Assembly (NCBI RefSeq): GCF_040054535.1
Contig: NC_090797.1
Coordinates: 15,156,001 to 15,220,000 of the forward strand
Origin: Antennarius striatus
Taxonomy: Eukaryota > Chordata > Actinopteri > Lophiiformes > Antennariidae
DNA: 64,000 nucleotides
Direction of reading: 5' to 3'
Position 1 is the first letter of the stretch. Each line of letters opens with the position of its first letter. Of the stretch, positions 53,749 to 64,000 are shown piece after piece. A program made the position numbers and the translations under genes. Under the pieces are notes generated by a model, which searched no databases, was not told the DNA's origin, and was given only the letters and a program-made list of their open reading frames with translations.

Positions 53749-54313
53749 ATGGCGAAGCGCAAGGCGAAAGCATGTGGAGGATGCAAATTCAAGCAGCTAA
53801 CACTGGCACAGAGCTTGTCTGGCAGTGTAGCTGCTGTGAAAATGAGCGAGAGCAGTAAGGATCGGGGGTGTGCAGGAGATGCACCCAAGGAGGTTGAAAA
53901 CCGGAGCGGAGGCGAGGAAAACGTGGCGGGTTGTAGCGGGGGCCTCCCGCAGTTCGGCGGCGTCCCACGTGGGAGCGCTGGTGCGGAAAGTTCTCCGCTG
54001 CGTCTGTCCGGCGACAGTTCTGACTCTGAACCGGACCCGGATTCTTCATCTGAATGGGTACCGTCAGAAAGCAGCAGGGAGTCCTCTCCAGACCCGTGGG
54101 AGCCCACGGAGGATCTGAGGAGCAAAGGTTACTATTTTGCTACTTTGTTGCATGATGTAAAAAACACGTGTCGGCCCATCCATCTCACATAAGTTGTTCC
54201 CCATCTATGAATGTATTACTCTTTTGTGTAAAATGGTACTTATTTCAGGCATGTGTGTGTATATATGTATAATGTGTGTGTGTACGTTTTCTAGAATGGT
54301 ACATATTTCAGGC

Positions 54314-54351
<38 letters not shown>

Positions 54352-56022
54352 TAAAATGATATCCTACTTATTTCAGGCATGCATATATATATAGTGTAAA
54401 ATTGTATATTTATTTCTATATTTTACAGTCCCTAAAACGAGTAGAGGACGTGCACCTGCAAGAGGGAGAGGTCCGAGGAGACGCCAATCACTGGAGGTGG
54501 ATGCAGGTGTTTGGAGTCATGATGGCTGGGAACCCACTAAGTTCCCATTCGTGGCAACCCCTGGTCCCCAGAATGTGGCTGCAGACCTGGATTCAGACCA
54601 GCCGGTTGACTTCATGGAGCTGTTTCTGACTGACGAGCTGCGGGGTCACATTGCGTCTCAGACCAACCTGTACGCACGGCAGTTTATAAAGGCACATCCT
54701 GAAGCTCTGCCACACTCCAGAGAGAGGGTGTGGAAACCGGTGACAGTTCCAGAGCTCAAAAAATACTTGGGTCTTACGTTCCTCACCGGCTACATAAAGA
54801 AGCCCAGCGTCAGCATGTACTGGAGTGAGGATCCAATGGAAGCCATTCCGTACTTCAACAACACCATGCCACGCAACAGGTTCCAGCTAATTGGGAAGTT
54901 TCTCCACTTCAATGACAATGCCTCACAGGATGCTGGAGATAAACTTTATAAAGTGCGTCCTGTCCTTGATTCTATTATTTCTAAATTCAAAGAGCTGTAT
55001 CAGCCCCATGAAAACATTTGCATAGATGAGGGGATGTTGCAGTGGAGTGGCCGCCTGAACTTCAGGGTTTACAACCCTCAGAAGCCAGTCAAATATGGCA
55101 TCAAATCTTATATTTTGTGTGACTCGCGGACTGGCTATTGTTATAATATGTTGCCTTATATTGGCCAGCCGAGCACACTCCCAGACATTGTGTTCTCCCT
55201 CCTTGACCGCCTGACCGAGCAGGGGTACACAATATTCATGGACAATTTTTATAATTCCGTAAAACTGTGTGAGCAGTTGTGTAAAAAAAAACCTAATGTC
55301 TGTGGAACTCTGAGGAAAAACCGTGGCGAACCACAGATCATCAGAGAGCCGTCAAAGACAGACTTGGGTGAGGAGGGGAAGGTGGTGCGACACAACGGCC
55401 GGGTACTGGTCTTGGCCTGGCAGGACAAGCGCCTGGTGCGGATGATAACAACCTGCCACAACGACAGGATGCAGAGGGTGGAGGTGTGGCAGAAGGGTCT
55501 GCGGGAAAAAGTGGCACAGCTCAAACCGGAGTGTGTGTACAGTACAATTCCTGCATGAACGGGGTGGACAAACTTGACCAGAACATTGCGTACTACCCCT
55601 TCATCAGGAAAACTCAAAACTGGACAAAAAAGTTTGTCGCCTATTTGTTCCAGATTTGTGTGTACAACGCCTATGTGTTGTTCAGGTCCAGGAACCCAGG
55701 GATCAAGAAATCACACCTTGATTTCATGAAGTGTATTGCAAGGTCCTGGACTGAAAAGGGGTACGTGTCACATGAGGAGGGCGAGGAGATGGAGGTCGAA
55801 GACGTGCTGCAAACCAGGTCACGCAGAAACAGAGACCCAGAAGGCAGACTCGATGGCCTGATGTCCAGGCACAAGCTGGAACATTTGAGGGCCACCACCA
55901 GGAAAGCACATCCCTCAAGGAAATGTCGGGTGTGTGTTAGAAGGGGTGGAAGGAGTTCTTTCTTGCCACTATTTTTATTTTTCTTCTTCGTGACAGGGGT
56001 TCGTTTTAGCCTGGGAAGATAA
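53749..56022 (+). pseudogene. piggyBac transposase, frameshifted (right arm)
   Basis: Exon 1 53,749-54,127 (379 nt as on the left) and exon 2 54,429-56,022 (1,594 nt, one less than on the left). The missing base lies near 55,531-55,540 (CGGAGTGTGTGTACAG versus CGGAGTGTGTGGTACAG), just before the third catalytic Asp block, so the protein is cut after about 480 residues. The DDE residues themselves are all still encoded. Other differences are single substitutions such as LQWRG to LQWSG. Confidence 0.88.
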
Positions 56023-56745
56023 GTTCAGCCTTCGCTTTAAAGATATCTGGCGCCATCTAGCGTTGTGAATGGGTATAATTTCTAGAACCCGAATGTAAGA
56101 CGAACCCCACTTTTTCACTTTTTTGCATCTAATTCACTGTGATACTCTGTGTATTTGGGTCCCTTCTGCCAATGTCTGTTAAAAAAGGATGAGAATGTGT
56201 TAATACTTCAGTAGAGGATAAATGTCACTCTGTATTCCACCAGAATGTGAAGCAATGGGAAGAGAACAATCAGTAACATAAAATATTAGGCCACATTTGT
56301 TTTCTTCTATTTCGTGCTGATTTCTTTTTCTTTTCATCAATTATCAACTCCTGTGTGTATTGTGACTAAAACAGACAGAAAATAAAACTTGGAGGACCTT
56401 TATACCAGTTATAGGCAGTACAATGTCACAGCCACTGATGTTAGAACTAAAGCAGTTTTGTCTGTTACTGTATCAAGGAAACCATGCAAACAAGCTACAT
56501 GTCATCTTTTGATTTCAGTTCTTATATAATATTGGTATACGCAACGGTATGAATATTCTTCTCAACTTTTTTTGTAAAGTTTGTATGCAGATTTACTGTT
56601 TTATTTACACAACAATAAAACGTTTAAATATATTTCCCTATTCAACAGAACCTGATATAGACGAGAGCACATTTGTGTGCGTGAAAAGACCGTTATGTTG
56701 GTGGTAAAACAGCTGAACAGTCAAACTCAGTCCGATACTCTTCCC
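56023..56745. other. piggyBac 3' side, mirror
   Basis: Partner of 21,731-22,424, noncoding. Confidence 0.4.
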
Positions 56746-57003
56746 GTACTCTTCTCTCTCTTCCTACGGACACACTTCCCTCCTCTCCTTCTTTGACCAA
56801 CAGTTGTCCAATTTCCACCAGCACCCTGTAGGTCAACAGCACCGATGGTGGTCGTTGTTAACTCGGGCCTCGACTGATCCGGTATGGAAGTCATAAGTTT
56901 GATTCACATGTTTGATTTGGCAAAAGTTTTACATCAGATGCCCTTCCTGATGCAACCCGCTGCATTTATCTGGGCTTGGGACTGGTACAATAAGACACAA
57001 TAA
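56746..57003 (-). mobile_element. RTE-like LINE leader fragment, right
   Basis: Partner of 21,425-21,730, shortened by about 50 bp at its 5' end, where AATAAGACACAATAAGACA forms a small tandem duplication. Confidence 0.8.
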
Positions 57004-57036
57004 GACATTTTTTACTTTGGCAGCATTCTACTGCTG

Positions 57037-57110
57037 GTGAGTACCTGTTGAGTACCTGTTGAGTACCTGGTGAGTACCTGTTGAGTACCTGTTGAGTACC
57101 TTTGAGTCTG
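57037..57110 (-). repeat. 11-bp minisatellite, right
   Basis: TGTTGAGTACC units, with one TGGTGAGTACC variant; longer than the left tract. Confidence 0.85.
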
Positions 57111-57779
57111 ATCTCATCCTCATTTGTTTGCTATTGAAGGAGGGACAAATTGATACTTGGTTACAAAGGGAAAAATAAAGGTGCCAGAACAGGGACTGGA
57201 ACACGTCTAACCTTTCATCATTTTTCCCCATTTTATTTATTGCCAAAGTCAGCAAAAGAATGGCACTGTGTGAAATGATCCAGGATGCTCAGTTGTAATG
57301 AAGGGAGTCAGGGCAGGTGTTGATATAAATGCTGTGAAGAAGGCTTTTGCTTTTTTTAATGATCTGTCTGATACCAGATTGTAACTCCACTGCTTGTGGA
57401 AGGGGGGCAGTCAAACGATGATGGTTCTGAATGGGAGATTGTTTTGGTAGAGGATTATTGCACAGAAAGTGTAGATGAGCCAGCACCTACTTAAACACTA
57501 TCTCCCCTTGCTCGTATAATTGATTATATGACACCTATAAAGGAGAGGAGTGATAATGTTATGAGCTCAGTTCAGTAATATACAGTAGAAGATAAGTGCA
57601 GGTTGGAGTCCTTCCGGTAAAGTACCATTGTGGGTTCGGGTCTCCCAAACGGAGATTTTGGTTAATATCCCTGGGATTGGAGTCCCTCCAAATGGCGATT
57701 TTGGTTAATATCCCTTGGGTTAAAGTCCTTCTGACTGGGATTTGGTAAACATGATAAAGTGTTTAATTGAATCTTCTTC
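57111..57779. other. Unassigned stretch, mirror of 20,641-21,299
   Basis: Contains the same imperfect ~45-bp repeat. No gene. Confidence 0.35.
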
Positions 57780-60700
57780 TTTTCCTTTCGGCTTTTCCCT
57801 TCAGGGGTCGCCACAGCGAATCAATTTCCTCCATCTAGCCCTGTCCTTTGAATCCTCTTCACTCACACCAACTATCTTCATGTCTTCCCTCATTACATCC
57901 ATAAACCTCCTCTTTGGTCTTCCTCTAGGCCTCCTGCCTGGCAGTTCAAAACTCAGCATTCTTTTACCAATATATTCACTATCTCTCCTCTGGACATGTC
58001 CAAACCATCTCAGTCTGGCCTCTCTGACTTTATCTCCAAAACCTCTAACATGTGCTGTCCCTCTGATGTACTCATTCCTGATCCTATCCTTCATCCTTCC
58101 TGGTCACTCCCAGAGAGAACCTCAGCATCTTCATCTCTGCTACCTCCAGCTCTTTCTCCTGTCTTTTCTTCAGTGACACTGTCTCTAGACCAAACAACAT
58201 CGCTGGTCTCACCACAGTTTTGTACACCTTTCCTTTCATTTTAGCTGAAACTCTTCTATCACACATCACACCTGACACTTTCCTCCACCCGTTCCATCCT
58301 GCCTGTACACGCTTCTTCACCTCTTTTCCACACTCTCCATTGCTCTGGACTGTTGACCCTAAGTACTTAAAATCCTCCACCTTCTTGATCTCTTCTCCCT
58401 GTAACCTCACTCTTCCACTTGGGTCCCTCTCATTCACACACATGTACTCTGTCTTACTGCGGCTAACCTTCATTCCTCTCCTTTCCAGGACAAACCTCCA
58501 CCTCTCTAGCTTCTCCTCCACCTGTTCCCTGCTCTCACTGCAGATCACAATGTCATCTGCAAACATTATAGTCCATGGTGATTCCTGTCTAACCTCGTCT
58601 GTCAGCCTGTCCATCACCATAGCGAACAAGAAGGGGCTCAGAGCTGATCCCTGATGTAGTCCCACCTCCACCTTGAACTCCTCTGTCACACCTACAGCAC
58701 ACCTCACCACTGTCTTACAGCCCTCATACATGTCCTGCACTGCTCTAACATACTTCTCTGCCACTCCAGACTTCCTCATACAATACCACAGTTCCTCTCT
58801 GGACACCCTGTCATAAGCTTTCTCTAGATCTACAAAAACACAATGCAGCTCCCTCTGGCCTTCTCTGTACTTCTCTATCAACATCCTCAGAGCAAATACT
58901 GCATCTGTAGTACTCTTTTTTGGCATGACACCATACTGCTGCTCACAAATGCTCACTTCTGCCCTTAGTCTAGCTTCCACTACTCTCTCCCATAACTTCA
59001 TTGTATGGCTCATCAGCTTTATTCCTCTGTAGTTGCCATAACTCTGCACATCTCCCTTGTTCTTAAAAATGGGCACCAGCACACTACTCCTCCATTCCTC
59101 AGGCATCTTCTCACTATCTAAGATCCTGTTGAACAACCCAGTCAGAAACTCTACTGCCACCTCTCCTAGACACTTCCATACCTCTACAGGTATATCATCA
59201 GGACCAACTGCCTTTCCACTCTTCATCCTCTTCAATGCCCTCCTCACTTCATCCTGACTAATCTTTGCTACATCCTGGTCCACAACAGTCACCTCTTCTA
59301 GTCTTTGTTCTCTCTCATTTTCCACGTTCATCAACTCTTCAAAGTACTCTTTCCATCTTCCCATCACACTACTGGCACCTGTCAATAGACTTCCATCCCT
59401 ATCCTTAATCACCCTAACCTGCTGCACGTCCTTCCCATCTCTATCTCTCTGTCTTGCCAACCTGTATAGATCAGTCTCTCCCTCCTTACTGTCCAACCTA
59501 GCATACAAGTCATCATAAGCTTCTTGTTTGGCCTTTGCTACCTCTACCTTCACCTTACGCTGCATCTCCCTGTACTCCTGTCTACTCTCCTCAGTCCTCT
59601 CAGCGTCCCACTTCTTCTTAGCTAACCTCTTTCTCTGTATACACTCCTGTACCTCCTCATTCCACCACCAAGTCTCCTTATCTACTTTCCTTCCAGATGA
59701 CACACCAAGTACTCTCCTACCTGTCTCCCTGATCACATTAGCTGTAGTTGTCCAGTCATCTGGAAGCACCTCCTGACCCCCAGAGCCTGTCTTAACTCCT
59801 TCCTAAAACTCATGCAACACTCTTCCTTCTTCAGCTTCCACCATTTCGTCTTCTGCTCTGCCTTTGCCCTCTTGATCTTCCTCACCACCAGAGTCATCCT
59901 ACACACCACCATCCTATGCTGTTTGGCTACACTCTCACCTACCACTACTTTACAGTCACTGATCTCCTTCAGGTTACACCGTCTACACAAGAAGTAGTCT
60001 ACCTGTGTGCTCCTACCTCCACTCTTATAGGTCACTCTATGTTCCTGCCTCTTCTGGAAGAAAGTATTCACTACAGCAATTTCCATCCTTTTTGCAAAGT
60101 CAACTACCATCTGTCCTTCTGCGTTCCTCTCCTGAATACCAAACCTGCCCATCACCTCCTCATCACCTCTGTTTCCTGCACCAACATGTCCATTGAAGTC
60201 TGCTCCAATGACAATTCTCTCACTTCTAGGCATGCTCTGCATCACTTCATCAAAGTCCAACCAGAATTTCTCCTTCTCCTCCAGCTCACATCTTACCTGT
60301 GGAGCATACCCACTAACAACATTGAACATCACACCTTCTATTTCTAGCTTCAGACTCATCACTCTATCTGACACTCTTTTTACCTCCAGGACATTCCTAA
60401 CAAACTCCTCCTTCAAGATAACTCCTCCTCCATTTCTCTTCCCATCTATACCATGATAGAACAACTTGAACCCTGCTCCTAAACTTCTAGCCTTGCTACC
60501 TTTCCACCTGGTCTCCTGTACACACAGTATGTCTACCTTCCTTCTCTGCATCATGTCAACCAACTCTCTACCTTTTCCTGTCATAGTTCCAACATTCAAC
60601 GTCCCTACTCTCAGTCCTATACTCTTGGTGTTCCTCTTCTCTTTCTTCGAACGAACGCACTTTCCGCCTCTCCTTCTTCGACCAACAGTAATCCAATTTC

Positions 60701-60920
60701 TACCGGCGCCCTGTAGGTCAACAGCGCCGATGGCGGTCGTTGTTAACCCGGGCCTCGACCGATCCGGTATGGAAGTCATAGGTTTGATTCGCATCTTTGA
60801 TTTGGCAAAAGTTTTACGCCGGATGCCCTTCCTGACGCAACCCTCTGTATTTATCCGGGCTTGGGACCGGCACAATAAGACACTAGCTTGTGCCCTCTTG
60901 CGGCTACATTCCATGCTAAA
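57780..60920 (-). pseudogene. RTE-like LINE, near full length, right arm
   Basis: Same element as at 17,504-20,640. The endonuclease frame is open from 60,914 and lacks the left-arm nonsense codon. A 1-bp loss near 59,777 (CTGGGGGTCAGG versus CTGGGTGGTCAGG) shifts the frame between endonuclease and RT. The RT frame 59,769-58,084 is open and lacks the left-arm insertion. A 7-bp GAAGGAT duplication near 58,090 cuts off the C-terminal RRPRGRPKRR region. Confidence 0.9.
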
Positions 60921-61119
60921 AAAAAAAAGAAGCTAAAAAACAAGGATAACAAAGTGAATTTACAGCTGATTATTCAAAAGAAAAACACTCATGAAGGAGG
61001 CTGAACTAAAAAGGGGGGTCTTCAGTTTGTTCTGGAACATGTAGACTGGACTCTGGAGCAGTGGTCACGTGGTCTGATGGGTCCAGATCCACGTGGGTTT
61101 CTGTCTTCTTTATTCGTCA

Positions 61120-61166
61120 GCCGTGGTTGTATAGTGGTTAGTACTCTGTGTTGTGGCTGCAGAAAC
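61120..61166 (+). pseudogene. tRNA-His 5' half (pseudo), right
   Basis: Partner of 17,257-17,303. Confidence 0.7.
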
Positions 61167-61268
61167 CACAACAAAGTGGTTGCTGCGGTGTTACTTGCTG
61201 GTGTGTATTTTACTCTCACCCTCCCAAAAATTATTTTTTAACTGTTTTCCAGTTTTGTTTTTGCATCG

Positions 61269-61340
61269 GCCGTGATCGTATAAAGGTTAGTACACTGCGT
61301 TGTGGCCGCAGCAACCCCGGTTCGAATCCGGGTCACGGCA
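61269..61340 (+). tRNA. tRNA-His-GTG: tRNA-His (GTG), right
   Basis: Identical to the left copy in all stems, with the same AA for GT change in the D loop and the Pol III terminator GCTTTTAATG. Confidence 0.88.
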
Positions 61341-61412
61341 GCTTTTAATGTAAATTGACTAAAAAAGTCCCCGCACTGAGGGACGGTGTTATGAACTGAT
61401 GAACTGATCGCG

Positions 61413-61462
61413 TTGTCTGTGTTGTGGCTGCAGCAAGCCCGGTTCGAATCCGGGTCGTGACA
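61413..61462 (+). pseudogene. tRNA-His 3' half (pseudo), right
   Basis: Partner of 16,961-17,010. Confidence 0.7.
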
Positions 61463-61740
61463 TGGTTTCATTCAGTTTAAGTGGACTGGGTCTGACTGTT
61501 AATATTAGATTTATTTTAGCGTTTGTTGAAACTCTAAAAAGAGCTGCTGTATCTACTTCTGAAATGCCATTGTTATTCTTTAAGTCTTAAATTATTGATT
61601 ATCTTAAAGTTATCTTAAAGTTATTTTAAAGTTTCTTGTTTTGCAGGTGAGCTTGAAGTTTAAATTTCTCAACAGTGTATTTTTTTTCTTCATCCCCAAA
61701 ATTGTCCCTTTACCTTTATTCTGTTGTCTTTTTACATCAG
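61463..61740. other. AT-rich spacer, right
   Basis: Mirror of 16,681-16,960, but one TTAAAGTTATCTTAAAG region is shorter by about 45 bp. No gene. Confidence 0.4.
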
Positions 61741-61742
61741 CC

Positions 61743-62018
61743 GTGAAACCATTCAAGAGAGCTGTTCTAAAGTGTCTCAGTTACCTCATTGTTAGAGGGA
61801 TGTGCTCCCGTTGCCACTGACCATTTGGCCAGGCTGTTGTAGGAATACACCAATGGTTCCTCCTTACCATCCCATGGGAACGAGGTGGGGGTGTTTCCAC
61901 GGGGTGTTGGAAACTGGTCTCTCAGCACGTTAAACAAGGCTCTGGAGAACGGTCTGAACGGTCTCTCTGTTCCTGCACCACTCAGACCTGCTGTGGTTCT
62001 GACAGCTGAAACTGTCAT
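61743..62018 (-). pseudogene. Possible retroviral capsid fragment, right
   Basis: Partner of 16,382-16,680, one residue changed. Confidence 0.35.
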
Positions 62019-62197
62019 AGGGGCTATTGCCAGTACCTAAAAATTGCCACACCTCTCCTACTGCTACATTTTGGTCTGAAGTTAGGGCTAACGTGTGTTC
62101 AAGCTATTGATCCGCTCCCTGAGACAGGGGGGGTAATTTTTTAGCCATGCCTTTGACATCACTAAATAAACGGTTTATATTCACTCAAATCATCTTG

Positions 62198-62491
62198 CTA
62201 ATCGATTCTCAGGGGCATCTGACGATAAGTCTTACCACTGCACATGTGTGGTGGGGTATCTTCTTCCTCCCCTTTGTCACAAGGGTGCGCTGCTGACTCA
62301 ATGTACCATTCATTCTCACCTGCAACGTGATTTGTCAATTTATACTCGTCTGGAACTCCACGTGGGATGCCAATAGCATCTGTGTAGACTGGACTGTCCT
62401 CCAACATCGTGGTGTATGAGCTCAGGTGTGACCATGTCCTCACCTCAGCCTTGGACACATTGTAAATCTGTATGGGAGAAATGAGACACAC
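62198..62491 (-). pseudogene. Possible retroviral envelope fragment, right
   Basis: Partner of 15,909-16,202, with two residue changes. Confidence 0.4.
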
Positions 62492-62494
62492 AAG

Positions 62495-63130
62495 TGCACA
62501 TCTTCCTGCCCAGTTTGGGACAAGGGGTCCTTTGTGTCTTGGTTTTAGTCTTGTTAATTGACAGTTGAGCTTGAGCGAACTTCAACTGTATTTTTCATAA
62601 AACAGTTTCTAAATCAGTAAATTTATTTTGGTATTTTTCATAGAAGTGGCAACATCTCTGTCTCCTTTGTCCCTACTTTGCTCTTTCTTCAACATCCTCC
62701 ACTGTCTTCTTTATCAACTTTCTATCACTCTCATGACCTTCCATCAGGGATTGCTGATATCCTCTCTCTCTCTCACTTACAACTTCTGCTTCTCTTCCTT
62801 GTTTGACTTCTTCTAGTTCCTTTCTCAGTCTCTACATCACATGCAACATTCTCTCTATCTCTTCTGTCTTTCCCTCTCTCTCGCTATTATTGCTGTTTTT
62901 ATTTCAAATAAAGTTTGACGTGCATCATCTGTTTCTCCATCCTCTTCATTTTCTAACACTCCCTCTTTTATATGCCACAGAGCTTGTTGACTAGCTGCGA
63001 CCTTTGTGGTTGATGGCTTATTTTGTATTTGCTTTAACATTTCTCCTGAGCTTAAGGCCCACTGGTGAAATGTTCCTCTCTACTTTGAGTTGGCATGTTC
63101 CTGAATGGAATGTTACCCTTGTTTTCAAAA
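62495..63130 (-). other. Unassigned retroelement-like stretch, right
   Basis: Partner of 15,270-15,905. Confidence 0.3.
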
Positions 63131-63134
63131 TGAA

Positions 63135-64000
63135 ATGCCTCCCTCTCATGCTTCTGGGGCTCCTGGAGGAGGTCAGAACACATCAGGAGATGCTTCTGGA
63201 GCTCCTGGAGGAGGTCAGAAGAAAACAGGAGCAGCTTCTTGGGCTCCTGGAGGAGGTGAAACTACTACGCCTCCAGAACGCGGAGAAGGAGAAGCGAATT
63301 GTGGATCTCGAGCGGTGAGTGGATGAGCTGGAGCGATACTCCCGCATCAATGATGTGGTCATCACCGGCATCAACATCAGGCCGCGCTCATAAGCTCGTG
63401 CAGTGGCCGCGGACAGCGGGGAGCCCAGCGAGCAGGAGACACCATCGGTGGAGCAACAGGTGGCTTCCTATCTCCAGAGCAAGGGGATAGAGTTGGACCG
63501 GGAGCACATCGATGTGTGTCACCCACTACCAGTAAAGAACGAGAGACCGTCAGCGCTCATCATAAGGTTTACTAATCGGAAAAAGAAAATGGCACTACTG
63601 ATACAGGTGTGCAAGCTAAAGGGCACAAATGTATTCATAAACGAGCACTTGACAAAGAAAAATGCTGACATCACAAGGATCGCAGGACAACTGAAAAAAC
63701 AAGGCAAGATTCAACAAACCTGGGTAACAAACTGTAAGATCTTCATCAAACTAAATGGGTCACGGAGGCAGCAGAAGTCTTGCTGGTGAAGAGCATAGAA
63801 GACCTTGAACAGTATCGACATTGATGCAGCTTGTGACTCCTCATCATCACAATGCCAAACACACCAAGAACACAGACTACACCAAGCACCAATATGGACA
63901 TGGACATGTTACAGAAGATCCTACAGCATCAACAAATAGAACTGGGAACGTGTGAGTATCAAGAGCACCCCCCACTGGAGCAGAAAAAGTATGCAGTTGG
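63135..64000 (+). mobile_element. LINE remnant R, outer copy, cut by window end
   Basis: The coiled-coil repeats at 63,147-63,260 lead into the RRM-like ORF1 module at 63,403-63,789, which is full length here as in the left copy (LTKKNADI to FIKLNG). ORF2 begins again with the partial AVGLF segment at the window edge, corresponding to 14,399 on the left. Confidence 0.7.

Overview
The window is vertebrate, almost certainly ray-finned-fish DNA. It has no operons. It carries a multi-exon makorin E3 ligase gene with GT-AG introns and polyadenylation signals. The rest is a dense mix of teleost-type repeats: RTE-like, L2-like and other LINEs, Ty3/gypsy and endogenous retrovirus pieces, piggyBac, Tigger and hAT transposons, and long TG, AT and AAT microsatellites. 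The exact species cannot be told from the sequence; a compact percomorph genome would fit (inference).

Layout. Positions 1-7030 are a single-copy flank: a broken minus-strand retroviral pol (about 1.2-3.9 kb) between two 126-bp direct repeats, a 5' piece of an RTE-like LINE, an L2 remnant and a short TMEM121B-like coding fragment. From about 7.03 kb to the end the window is one large rearranged amplicon built from a unit that I call M-S-R-B-L: M = makorin, S = spacer with an hAT remnant, R = LINE remnant, B = a ~14-kb transposon-rich block with tRNA-His, RTE, piggyBac, Tigger, LTR and gypsy pieces, L = L2 fragment. The left half reads M1 (7.2-10.2 kb), S, R, B, L, M2 (30.8-33.9 kb). At 35,876 the pattern breaks. 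From about 36.1 kb the right half reads as the reverse complement: R, S, M3 (41.35-42.53 kb, minus), L, B, R. Matching anchors in the two B arms add up to a near-constant coordinate sum (78,399 to 78,448 over about 14 kb), so the arms are almost colinear. The right arm probably continues beyond the window.

Gene content. Makorin copies 1 and 2 can each be spliced into one open reading frame (327 and 376 codons) with a C3H finger, the makorin Cys-His motif, a RING finger and a last C3H finger. The usual N-terminal C3H pair is absent and a 20-nt first exon takes its place. Copy 1 has lost its acidic tail and now stops inside its own AATAAA signal. Copy 2 has a frameshift in the acidic tail. Copy 3 has lost most exons, one of the losses apparently by recombination between two TG tracts.

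Mobile DNA. The only element with clearly intact coding capacity for all its proteins is a ~5.05-kb LINE of L2/CR1 type (42,902-47,952) inserted only in the right arm, so it is younger than the duplication. The piggyBac transposase is open in the left arm and frameshifted in the right. The RTE-like LINE is broken in both arms, at different places. Arm-specific events (LINE insertion, 59-bp minisatellite expansion, AT-tract growth, a 1.38-kb insertion beside M2) give a relative history of the amplicon. A mis-assembled or collapsed haplotype pair must be excluded before biological conclusions are drawn.
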